In this document: positions 11,422 to 19,395 of the stretch, in pieces
Layout: each line of letters begins with the position of its first letter
Position numbering within the stretch: position 1 is the stretch's first letter
NCBI GenBank assembly: GCA_016710335.1
Contig: JADJXQ010000001.1
Span: forward strand, 248,001 to 312,000
Direction of reading: 5' to 3'
Source: Rhodospirillales bacterium
Lineage (GTDB): Bacteria > Pseudomonadota > Alphaproteobacteria > Rhodospirillales > Defluviicoccaceae
Length of the DNA: 64,000 nucleotides
Position numbers and translations under genes: made by a program
Notes under the pieces: generated by a model
Seen by the model: the letters and a program-made list of their open reading frames with translations, nothing else
Told to the model about the DNA's origin: nothing
The model's database searches: none

Positions 11422-13392
11422 ATGTCTCTGAGGTACCGGATCGCTGTCCTGATCGTCGCCTTGGAGGCGGTGCTGATTGCCGCTCTCCTGGGGGTGATCC
11501 TCAATCAATCGCTGCGGGACGTCCGCGACCACGCGGCTGACACCGAACGAGTGTGGCTGCAAGCGGTCGGCGACGTGAGCGTTGCGGCTCTGGCGACGGG
11601 GGATGCGGCGGGTCTCCAGGCGTTCATCGAGTCTACCCTGCGCCATCCGCGGATCACTGCCGTGGTCATCGCTGATTCCGAAAATCGGGTGGTGGCGGCG
11701 ACCTCGCGGGAACTTGTCGGCAAAGCTGCGCCGGCGTTCGAGGACGGGGATGATCGCTACTGGCGCTCCATCGAGATCCGCGACCATGACGACCGCCTCG
11801 GCGGCGTCGCCATCCAGTTTTCCGACGAGGCCCTGATGTTGGCCTACCGGCAGACGCGGAACCTCGGCCTGATGATCGGGCTCGCCGGACTTCTGTTCAC
11901 CGCCGTGCTTGGGTTCGGCGTCGGATATGTTCTGACCCGCCGGTTGAAGATCCTCGCCGACGCCGCCGACGGCATCAACGCCGGTGACATGACGGTGCCT
12001 TTCGTCATCAGCGGCACGGATGAGGTGTCGCGGCTGGCGCGAGCATTCGACGGGATGCTGCGGCGATTGCACGAGAGCATGGCAGCACTGACGCGGGCCC
12101 GCGATATGTTGGTGGAGCCGACCGAAGCGATGTCCCAGGGCTTCGTGTTGTGGGACGTCAACGATCGCCTGGTGCTGTGCAATACGCGGTTCCGCATGAT
12201 GTTCAAGGAGATCGACGATCACATCGCAGTCGGCGCTGGCTTCGACGATCTGATCGCCAGGCTGCACCGGTCGATCGTCGGCGTCGAGGGCGACGCGATG
12301 ACCGTCCGGGACTGGCTGGCGAGGCGGCGTGCGGGACCCGCCGCCGCCCAATTCGTCGTCGATGTGTGTTTCCGTTCGAACCGCTGGATCAAGGTGTCGG
12401 AGTCGCGAACGCGCGAGGGCGGCAGGGTCGCCATCTGCACGGACATCACCGACGACAAGATTCGCCAGCGCGCGCTTTACGCGAGCGAGCGCCGTTTGCG
12501 GGAGATCATGGCGTCGGTGTTCGACGGCATCATCACCATTGACGGCGACGGCCTGATTGACAGCGTCAACCACGCCGCCCAGCGCATGTTTCGCCGTTCC
12601 GCCCTGGATATGCTCGGGCGGCCTATTGAACAGTTTCTGGTGGCCCATTCCCGGGCCGGCAATGTGCCCGCGAAGGGGTTGACGTCGGCCGATCTGGCCT
12701 CGTCGCCAATGCAGGCGCTGCGCGAGATCGGCGGCGTCCGCAAGGGCGGCGAGGCGTTCCCGATCGAAATTTCCGTCGCCAGGATCGAGCTTCAGGGCAG
12801 GTCGACCCTCATCTGCACCGTCCGCGACATTACCGATCGCAAGGCCGCGGAGCGGGAGATCCTGTTCCACGCCACCCACGATGCGTTGACGGGGCTGCCC
12901 AACCGCACGTTGTTCGACGATCGCCTCACCAATGCCCTCAGCCATGCCAAACGTTCCGGCGAGACGCTGGCGCTGGTGTTCCTCGACGTCGATCGCTTCA
13001 AGGTCATCAACGACATGCTGGGTCACCCGATCGGCGACGCAGTCATCATCGCCGTGGCGCGCCGCCTTCTCGGCCAGTTGCGGAAGTCGGACACTGTCGC
13101 CCGTCTCGGCGGCGACGAATTCATCCTGCTGCTGCGAGACGTGGGCAACAGCCGCAACGCCGTGACCATCGGCCAAGGCATTGTGGAGGCGATGCGCCAC
13201 CCGTTTCAGATCCTCGGCCACGACCTTCACGTTACTGTCAGCCTCGGCATCAGCGCCTTCCCGGCCGACGGGGAGACACCGGACCAGCTTCGCAAGCACG
13301 CCGACGTCGCGCTGTACCGGGCGAAGTCCGGCGGCCGCAACCAGCTCCGGCTGTTCACGCCGGAGATGGCTCCGTCGCCGGGCGGGAGATGA
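11422..13392 (+). CDS. Membrane diguanylate cyclase (HAMP-PAS-PAS-GGDEF), probably the N-terminal part of a split GGDEF-EAL protein
   Basis: A 656-residue protein. It has a transmembrane helix near residues 5-25, a periplasmic sensor region, a second helix near 147-170, HAMP, a PAS domain from about 228, a second PAS from about 357, and GGDEF. The active-site motif RLGGDEF is intact near residue 563, and an RxxD (RKSD) inhibitory site lies just upstream. It should make cyclic di-GMP from two GTP. The frame stops 26 residues after KSGGRNQLRLFTPEM in a linker that normally continues into an EAL domain. The EAL gene begins at the overlapping ATGA (see findings). ATG 11422 is better spaced to a ribosome-binding site than GTG 11416. 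Confidence 0.85.
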   Translation: MSLRYRIAVLIVALEAVLIAALLGVILNQSLRDVRDHAADTERVWLQAVGDVSVAALATGDAAGLQAFIESTLRHPRITAVVIADSENRVVAATSRELVGKAAPAFEDGDDRYWRSIEIRDHDDRLGGVAIQFSDEALMLAYRQTRNLGLMIGLAGLLFTAVLGFGVGYVLTRRLKILADAADGINAGDMTVPFVISGTDEVSRLARAFDGMLRRLHESMAALTRARDMLVEPTEAMSQGFVLWDVNDRLVLCNTRFRMMFKEIDDHIAVGAGFDDLIARLHRSIVGVEGDAMTVRDWLARRRAGPAAAQFVVDVCFRSNRWIKVSESRTREGGRVAICTDITDDKIRQRALYASERRLREIMASVFDGIITIDGDGLIDSVNHAAQRMFRRSALDMLGRPIEQFLVAHSRAGNVPAKGLTSADLASSPMQALREIGGVRKGGEAFPIEISVARIELQGRSTLICTVRDITDRKAAEREILFHATHDALTGLPNRTLFDDRLTNALSHAKRSGETLALVFLDVDRFKVINDMLGHPIGDAVIIAVARRLLGQLRKSDTVARLGGDEFILLLRDVGNSRNAVTIGQGIVEAMRHPFQILGHDLHVTVSLGISAFPADGETPDQLRKHADVALYRAKSGGRNQLRLFTPEMAPSPGGR

Positions 13393-14243
13393 CGATCGAG
13401 ACCGACCTCCGCCAAGCACTGGAGCGCCAGCAGTTCCGGCTCCGCTACCAGCCGGTGGTGAATTTGCACACCGGCCGCATGATCGGCGTCGAGGCCCTGG
13501 TGCGCTGGCGCCACCCGGAGCTTGGCCTTCTCGCGCCGAGCCAGTTCCTTCCGTTCGCAGAGACGACCGGCTTGATCTCGTCGATCGGACTGTGGGTCAT
13601 CCACTCCGCCTGCATGCAGTGGACGGCATGGCGGGGTTTGACGAAAGAACCGCTGCGCCTCGCCATCAACCTTTCGGCGCGTCAGATGGAGAGCCAGGAC
13701 TTGTCGCTCAAGATCGCGGAGATCATCCGCGACACCGGCGTCGATGCGCGCTCGGTCGATCTCGAATTCAACGAAAGCGCGCTGATGCAGTTTGGCCAGG
13801 CGAACAGCCAGCGGATCGCTGCACTGCGCGCCCTCCGCGTCGGACTGGTGCTGGACGATTTCGCAACCGGTTATTCGTCGCTCGAGCATCTCGAAAGGTA
13901 CTCGATCCGGCGGATCAAGATCGATCGGTCCTTCACTGCCGCGATCGAGCACGACCAAGAGTGCGCGCTGCAGATCAAGTCGACCATGGAGATGGCCCAC
14001 GAGATGGGCATGACGGTCATCGCCGAGGGTATCGAAACAATCCGCCAGGCCGAGATCCTGCGCGATTTCGGATGCGACGAGGGCCAGGGCTTCCTCACCG
14101 GTCAACCGGTCAGCGCCGAGGAGATCGATGCGATCCTGCGAAGCTCGGCCGGATTATCGCCGCCGACGGATGACGACGCCGGCGCCCGCCCTCCGCCCCG
14201 CACGCCCGGCGCCTCATCCCTCAAGCTGGTCAAACGGACTTAG
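13389..14243 (+). CDS. EAL-domain cyclic-di-GMP phosphodiesterase, probably the C-terminal part of a split GGDEF-EAL protein
   Basis: A 284-residue EAL domain with catalytic residues present: EALVRWRHP, INLSARQM, LEFNESALM, LDDFATGYSSLEHL, IKIDRSF, IAEGIET and GQGFLTGQP. It should hydrolyse cyclic di-GMP to pGpG. The protein starts in what is normally an interdomain linker (MTIETDLRQALERQQFRLRYQ), and its ATG overlaps the TGA of the GGDEF gene. Either the two are translationally coupled or a one-base deletion has split one gene. A non-conserved tail of about 40 residues (PPTDDDAGARPPPRTP) follows the domain. Confidence 0.85.
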   Translation: MTIETDLRQALERQQFRLRYQPVVNLHTGRMIGVEALVRWRHPELGLLAPSQFLPFAETTGLISSIGLWVIHSACMQWTAWRGLTKEPLRLAINLSARQMESQDLSLKIAEIIRDTGVDARSVDLEFNESALMQFGQANSQRIAALRALRVGLVLDDFATGYSSLEHLERYSIRRIKIDRSFTAAIEHDQECALQIKSTMEMAHEMGMTVIAEGIETIRQAEILRDFGCDEGQGFLTGQPVSAEEIDAILRSSAGLSPPTDDDAGARPPPRTPGASSLKLVKRT

Positions 14244-14324
14244 GGGCGAAACGGTTGCGGCTTTGCCCATCGGGCTGGGATTTCTGGGAAGATCGGGTCC
14301 CGGATGCATCGGAGCGAGGTGGCG

Positions 14325-14957
14325 ATGCCCGGCTGCTGCGGCGGTGACGAGAGATTTGATGGTGTGTCGGCAGGATTCCGGCGGGCGCTGTTCGCGGTGA
14401 TCGCCATCAATGCCGGCATGTTCGTAATCGAGATGGCGGCGGGCGCGATCGCCGGCTCGCAGGCGCTCAAGGCCGACGCGCTCGACTTCCTCGGCGACAC
14501 CGCGACCTACACGCTCACTCTCCTGGTGATCGGACGGCCATTGGCATGGCGGGCGCGGGCCGCCCTCGTCAAGGGCCTGAGCCTGGGGGCGATGGGGCTC
14601 TGGGTGTTGGCGTCCACGGTCTACCGCGCCCTGGTTCTTGGCGTACCGCAGGCGGAAGTCATGGGTGCGGTCGGCATGCTCGCTCTCGCCGCCAACCTGA
14701 CCAGTGTCCTGCTGCTGCTCAAGTACCGGGACGGCGACGCCAACGTACGGTCGGTGTGGCTCTGCAGCCGCAATGACGCCATCGGCAACATCGCCGTGGT
14801 CGCCGCCGCCGGTGGCGTGTGGGCGACGGCGGGGGCGTGGCCCGACCTGATCGTCGCCGGCGTGATGGCGAGCCTGTTCCTGTGGTCGGCCGCACAGATC
14901 ATCCGTCAGGCTTCGGCGGAACTGCGCACTCAACCATCAAACGTTGCCGCGGAATAA
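14325..14957 (+). CDS. Cation transporter, short CDF family
   Basis: A 210-residue membrane protein with about six helices. It belongs to the short cation diffusion facilitator family: helix 2 has KADALDFLGDTATY with the D-x3-D pair, and helix 5 has VWLCSRNDAIGN. CDF proteins export divalent metals by proton antiport. In classical zinc CDFs the helix-5 site is HxxxD; here the His position seems to be Cys (CSRND), so metal preference may differ. No cytoplasmic C-terminal metal-sensing domain is present. The N-terminus has a Cys pair (MPGCCGGDERF) that could bind metal. ATG 14325 has GAGG at good spacing; 14304 is an alternative. Confidence 0.75.
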   Translation: MPGCCGGDERFDGVSAGFRRALFAVIAINAGMFVIEMAAGAIAGSQALKADALDFLGDTATYTLTLLVIGRPLAWRARAALVKGLSLGAMGLWVLASTVYRALVLGVPQAEVMGAVGMLALAANLTSVLLLLKYRDGDANVRSVWLCSRNDAIGNIAVVAAAGGVWATAGAWPDLIVAGVMASLFLWSAAQIIRQASAELRTQPSNVAAE

Positions 14958-15029
14958 CAAGGACGGGTGCTTGACAGCGCGGCGATGAGCGCAGAAGACG
15001 TGGCTTCCATCGGGATAAGGGAAACGTCA

Positions 15030-15638
15030 ATGAAGCTGCGCTGGTCACCGACCTCACCTTACGTGCGCAAGGCCACCGCGACGTTGATCGAAACGGGCCT
15101 GGAAGATCGCGTCGAGCGGATCACCACCAACGCCTGGGATCCGGCCACCGACCTCGCCCGCGACAACCCGCTCGGCAAGGTCCCGGCGCTGCTCACCGAC
15201 GGCGGCGAGGTGCTCTATGATTCGCCGGTGATCTGCGAGTACCTCGACAGCCTCCACGACGGCCGCAAGCTGTTCCCGCGTTCCGGCGGCGACCGCTGGA
15301 CGGCGCTCCGGCGGCAGGCGTTGGGCGACGGCATCATCGACGCCGCGGTGTTCCGGCTGCTGGAGGGTCGCCGCCCACCCGAGCTTCAATCGCAGCCGTG
15401 GGTGGATCGCCAGAGAGCCGTCGTCTCCCGCGGCGTCGACGCCCTCGAAGACGAGGCTGGCGCGCTCGGCGGCGCCATAACCATCGGCCACCTCGCCATC
15501 GCCTGCGCCCTCGGCTACCTAGATTTTCGCTTCCCGGGCGACGACTGGCGCGCCGGCCGCCCCGGTCTGGCGGCGTGGTACGACTCCATGACCGATCGCC
15601 GTTCCATCCGCGACACGGTGCCGCGCGAGGCGACTTGA
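15030..15638 (+). CDS. Glutathione S-transferase family protein
   Basis: A 202-residue GST. The N-terminal thioredoxin-like domain starts KLRWSPTSPYVRKATATLIE; the Ser of SPYVRK is the likely catalytic residue. NPLGKVPALLTDGG holds the cis-Pro and LYDSPVICEYLD the glutathione gamma-glutamyl contact. The C-terminal helical domain carries TIGHLAIACALGYLDFRF with the structural N-capping motif. It is a cytoplasmic conjugation or detoxification enzyme of unknown substrate. ATG 15030 follows AAGGGAAA; the frame is open upstream to 14967, but the added residues are not GST-like. Confidence 0.85.
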   Translation: MKLRWSPTSPYVRKATATLIETGLEDRVERITTNAWDPATDLARDNPLGKVPALLTDGGEVLYDSPVICEYLDSLHDGRKLFPRSGGDRWTALRRQALGDGIIDAAVFRLLEGRRPPELQSQPWVDRQRAVVSRGVDALEDEAGALGGAITIGHLAIACALGYLDFRFPGDDWRAGRPGLAAWYDSMTDRRSIRDTVPREAT

Positions 15639-15692
15639 TCCTCATTGTGCGCCGGGAGGCGCGTCGCATCCTCATTGTGCGCCGGGAGGCGC
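15638..15692. repeat. Tandem 30-bp direct repeat between GST and asnB
   Basis: Two copies of ATCCTCATTGTGCGCCGGGA plus AGGCGC-type sequence lie head to tail, at 15638-15667 and from 15668. The second copy is identical over at least 25 bases. Each contains the small inverted repeat GCGCC-GGGA-GGCGC. The array begins at the last base of the GST stop codon and ends about 50 bp before asnB. It could form alternative hairpins in the asnB leader; function unknown. Confidence 0.6.
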
Positions 15693-15744
15693 ACCGCGAC
15701 GAAGCCCACCGGAATCCTGCCGGAGCCCGAGTGACCGCGTCCCC

Positions 15745-17568
15745 ATGTGCGGCTTTGCCAGCCTGATCGAGCCGGGGCGGCGTTTCCCGCCGCCGCTGTT
15801 GGCGGCGATGGAGCGGGATCTCCAGCACCGCGGGCCCGACTCCGGCGGCGTCGTCGCGGAGCCCGGCGTCGCGCTGGTGTTCCGCCGCCTGGCGATCCTC
15901 GACCCGACATCCCGCTCCGACCAGCCCATGAACGATGCGTCCGGCCGCTGCACCATCGTGTTCAACGGCGAGATCTACAATTACCGGGCCGTGCGCGCCG
16001 CGCTGGTTCAGGCCGGCACCGTCCTCACCACCGATGGCGACACCGAGGCCGTCCTCGCCGGGTACCTGCGCTGGGGCGAAGCGGTGCTGGATCGCCTCGA
16101 CGGCATGTATGCCTTCACGTTGGTCGACCGGCGGCGGGGCGTGGCGTTGGCGGCGCGCGATCCGCTCGGCATCAAACCGCTCTATCGTTTGCGGCGCGGC
16201 TCGCTCACGGCATTCGCCAGCGAGATGCGGCCGCTGCACCGCCTTCAGCCGGCGGCGGTCGACGCGGCGGCTCTGGCCGAGTTGCTGACCTTCGGCTGGG
16301 CGGCGGGGCGGCTTTCGAACTATCGGGACATCGAGCGGATTCCCGGCGGCACGCTGGTCACCGTCTCCCTCGCCGACGGCGCCATCCGCGAGCGGCGGTT
16401 CTGCGACACTCTGGCGACCATCACCGGGGACGCCGGCGCCAGCGAAGCCGACGCGCACCGGACCGTCCAGGAGTCGGTGCGCGCCCATCTGGTCAGTGAT
16501 GTGGGCTACGCCCTGCAACTCTCCGGCGGCATCGATTCCAGCCTCGTCGCGGCCCTCGCGGCGCGCGCTGCGGGTGAGCGCCTGCATGCCTACGCCCTCA
16601 CCCTCGAGGGCGAACCGCAGGACGAAAGCCGCTATCAGCGGGAAGTTACGTCGCGCTACGGCCTCGACCTGACGTCGGTTCCGATCACCGGCGACGCCTA
16701 TGCCGATGCCCTGCCGCGCGCCGTCGCCACCATGGAGGGACCGACGCCGCATGGCGGCTGCGTCATGCTGATGCTGCTGTGCGAAACCATCCGCCGGCGC
16801 CACAAGGTGGTGCTGACCGGGGAGGGCGGCGACGAGATGTTCGGCGGCTACATCCGCTACGCCTGGTGGCGGCGACTGATGTGGCACGAGCGCCTCGGCA
16901 AGGTGCTCCCCGCCGCGGCATTGCCGGCGCGGTGGCCGTTCGCCGGCATCAGGCGCCTTGCCGGCGTCGACGCGGCCGCCTACGCCGGCGTTCACCACGA
17001 TTTCCAACGCGTGCACGAGGCGTTTCCCGAATTGGTGCCGGCGCCGGGCGCCCGCGAGGCGGCGAGCCGGCGCTTCACCGACTTCCGTGACCGACTGTTT
17101 GCCGTCGACCAGACCTGCTACCTGGAATCGCTGTTGGTGCGCCAGGACAAGATGAGCATGGCGTCCTCGGTGGAGGCGCGGGTGCCGTTCGTGCACCGGC
17201 CGCTGCTCGCCGTCGTCAACCGCCTGCGCCGAAGAGAGCGGGTGCCCGGCAACGACACCAAGCCGATCCTCAAGCGTCTCGCCGACCGCTACCTGCCCCA
17301 TGATCTGGTACACCGCCGCAAGGTCGGCTTGGCGTTGCCGTACGGGCGGTGGTTCGCCGACGACCGACTGGCCGGGCGCTACCTCACCGCTCTCACCGAC
17401 GGCGACAGCCGCCTCGCCGCCTACGCCGCCAGGCCGGCGCTGGCGCGCATCGCCGATGACGCACGCTCCGGCGCACGCTCAGGCGGCGGCATCACCCGCC
17501 TGATCGTCGAAACCGAGCTATGGCTTCGCCAGGCGGAGGCGCGGCCGCCGGGGGTGGTGGACTATTGA
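15745..17568 (+). CDS. asnB: Asparagine synthetase (glutamine-hydrolysing)
   Basis: A 607-residue class B asparagine synthetase. Cys2 (MCGFASLI) is the glutaminase nucleophile, with QHRGPDSGG and FNGEIYNYR in the amidotransferase domain (about 1-200). The synthetase domain carries the PP-loop LSGGIDSSLVAAL and LTGEGGDEMFGGY. It makes asparagine, or amidates another acyl group, from Asp, Gln and ATP. Many paralogues modify cell-surface polymers or secondary metabolites. The gene here is monocistronic and convergent with the SDR gene, so a housekeeping role is possible but not proven. Length is within the family range. Confidence 0.88.
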   Translation: MCGFASLIEPGRRFPPPLLAAMERDLQHRGPDSGGVVAEPGVALVFRRLAILDPTSRSDQPMNDASGRCTIVFNGEIYNYRAVRAALVQAGTVLTTDGDTEAVLAGYLRWGEAVLDRLDGMYAFTLVDRRRGVALAARDPLGIKPLYRLRRGSLTAFASEMRPLHRLQPAAVDAAALAELLTFGWAAGRLSNYRDIERIPGGTLVTVSLADGAIRERRFCDTLATITGDAGASEADAHRTVQESVRAHLVSDVGYALQLSGGIDSSLVAALAARAAGERLHAYALTLEGEPQDESRYQREVTSRYGLDLTSVPITGDAYADALPRAVATMEGPTPHGGCVMLMLLCETIRRRHKVVLTGEGGDEMFGGYIRYAWWRRLMWHERLGKVLPAAALPARWPFAGIRRLAGVDAAAYAGVHHDFQRVHEAFPELVPAPGAREAASRRFTDFRDRLFAVDQTCYLESLLVRQDKMSMASSVEARVPFVHRPLLAVVNRLRRRERVPGNDTKPILKRLADRYLPHDLVHRRKVGLALPYGRWFADDRLAGRYLTALTDGDSRLAAYAARPALARIADDARSGARSGGGITRLIVETELWLRQAEARPPGVVDY

Positions 17569-17610
17569 GGCTGTGCGCAGCGGGAGAAGTCCTGCAACGC
17601 CGGTTGCGCA

Positions 17611-18354
17611 TCAGTACAGGTGCTGGCCGCCGGTGACCCAGAGTTCGGTGCCGGTGATGTATCCGGCGTCTTCCGAGGCGAGGTAGTAGATGGCTCGGGC
17701 CACGTCTTCCGGCGCACCCATGCGCTCCATCGGGATGCGCGGGATCAGGGCTTCATACTCCGGCTGGATCATGTCTGTCTCGATCTCCCCTGGGGCGACG
17801 GCGTTCACGCGGATGTCGAGGTCGGCGAACTCGTGGGCCAGTTCGCGGGTCAGCGCCGACAGCGCCGCCTTGGAAACCGAGTAGGCCGAGCCGGCGAACG
17901 GATGCACCGCATGGCCGGCGATGGAAGTGACGTTGACGATCGCGCCGTGGCCGCGATGCAGGGCCGTCGCGAAGCCACGGGCGAGACGCAGCGCCGAGTA
18001 GAAGTTGACCTCGAACACCTCGCGCCAGGCGTCCAAATCGCCGTTGAGGCAGCCGAGGCGCTCCTTGTAGGGCGTCTTCGGCGACATGCCGGCGTTATTG
18101 ACAAGGGCGTGCAGCGGCCCGTCGCCCAGCACCCGGTTGGCTTCGGCGATGAAACGACCAAGGCTGGCGGCATCGCCGAGGTCGGTCGGGATGTGCAGGC
18201 TCCAGTTGGGATCGCGCTTGCACTCCGGCGGCACGTCATCCCGCGAACAGGTGAGGATGCGCCAGCCCCGCGCGAGGAAGAGCTTGGCGGTTGTGTGGCC
18301 GATGCCGCGGCTGGCGCCGGTGATTATGACGGTGTTGCGGTTGTCAACGTCCAC
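17611..18354 (-). CDS. Short-chain dehydrogenase/reductase
   Basis: A 247-residue classical SDR. TGASRGIG binds the cofactor, NNAGM lies mid-fold, and the active site comprises Ser (VTSIAGHAV), Tyr and Lys (SAYSVSKAAL). AVAPGEIETDM and the C-terminal GTELWVTGGQ complete the fold. The substrate is unknown; FabG-like oxidoreductases are the nearest general class. It starts with GTG at 18354 (MDVDNRNTVIITGAS). The tandem Usp gene ends 27 bp upstream on the same strand, so the two probably form an operon. Confidence 0.88.
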   Translation of the reverse strand: MDVDNRNTVIITGASRGIGHTTAKLFLARGWRILTCSRDDVPPECKRDPNWSLHIPTDLGDAASLGRFIAEANRVLGDGPLHALVNNAGMSPKTPYKERLGCLNGDLDAWREVFEVNFYSALRLARGFATALHRGHGAIVNVTSIAGHAVHPFAGSAYSVSKAALSALTRELAHEFADLDIRVNAVAPGEIETDMIQPEYEALIPRIPMERMGAPEDVARAIYYLASEDAGYITGTELWVTGGQHLY

Positions 18355-18381
18355 GAGGCGTCGGCCGCCCTTGCCGCCCGA

Positions 18382-19242
18382 TCAGTGCGCCATCAACAGC
18401 GGGATGCGGGCGTTGGCCAGCACGTGCCGGGTCACACCGCCCATGATCAATTCCCTGAGGCGACTGTGGGTGTAGGCGCCGATGACCAGCAGATCGGCGC
18501 CGGCGCTTCTGCAGGCCTCCAGGATCCGCGCTCCGACCGGACCGTCTTCGGAGGTGACGGCGCCGCGTCGGGCATCGATCTCATGCCACGCCAGGTAATC
18601 GACGAGATCTTCCGCCCGATCCGGCGACGTGGCGGCGGAGCCTGCCGTCAACACCGTCACCGTCTCGGCTGCCTTCAGGAACGACAGGGCCCCCGACACG
18701 GCCCGCGCCGATTCGGCACTCCCGTTCCAGGCGACGGCCACGTTTCGACCGATCTGCGGCGACGGCGTCCCGGCCGGCACCAGCACCGGGCGGCCGCCTT
18801 CGTACAGTGCGGCGTTGAGGGTCATTCCGGCGACCGCCTCCATTTCCGCCAAGGGTCGCTCGACCACCACCAGATCGGCCAGACGGGCGCGCGCGACGAC
18901 CATGTCGTCGGTTCGTCCCGTCGCCTCGACCCACGCCCCCGACGGCCCGGCCGCCGGTCGATCGGCAATGCGCAGGCCGTGGGTGTGGCAAAGCTCGTCG
19001 AACATCGCCCGGGCGATCTTGGCGCGAGCTTGCGTCTCCTGCTCGGTGAGGACGATGAGTTCGTCGACCATCGCGCCGGACACCCCTTCGCCGAGCAACG
19101 GCACTGCATCGCGCGGGTCCGGGCGCACGTGGAGCCCCTCGACGTGGGCCCCGAACGCCCTTGCGGTGATCAGCGCGGCGTCGACGGCGATGCGCCCGCC
19201 GGGCGAACCGTCAACCGCAACCAGAATTTTCCGGATCGCCAT
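18382..19242 (-). CDS. Tandem-domain universal stress protein
   Basis: A 286-residue protein with two Usp folds. The first begins MAIRKILVAVDGSPGGRIAV; the second begins near residue 155 (NVAVAWNGSAESARAVSGA). The second has the ATP-binding glycine motif, here VIGAYTHSRLRELIMGGVTR, typical of UspA-type proteins. The role is probably cytoplasmic stress response. ATG 19242 is preceded by GGAG at nine bases; the start at 19251 is too close to the same site, and the longer frame to 19323 looks untranslated. It is followed by the SDR gene after 27 bp. Confidence 0.85.
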   Translation of the reverse strand: MAIRKILVAVDGSPGGRIAVDAALITARAFGAHVEGLHVRPDPRDAVPLLGEGVSGAMVDELIVLTEQETQARAKIARAMFDELCHTHGLRIADRPAAGPSGAWVEATGRTDDMVVARARLADLVVVERPLAEMEAVAGMTLNAALYEGGRPVLVPAGTPSPQIGRNVAVAWNGSAESARAVSGALSFLKAAETVTVLTAGSAATSPDRAEDLVDYLAWHEIDARRGAVTSEDGPVGARILEACRSAGADLLVIGAYTHSRLRELIMGGVTRHVLANARIPLLMAH

Positions 19243-19395
19243 TGAATTCATCTCCGCAATCTTTGCGCCTGCCATGATACGGTCATGATGGCTGCGCGGT
19301 TTAGAAAAGAAAAGCCCTTGCACGACCGCCGCCCGTCGGTGGGCTGTCGGCTAAGGCCCACCGAATTCTTCGCGTTGCAGCGCGTTCACCTCTCC

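Noticed and set aside
11329..13419. A 696-residue minus-strand frame opposite the GGDEF gene
   Set aside because: Antisense shadow; the coding strand carries clear HAMP, PAS and GGDEF motifs.
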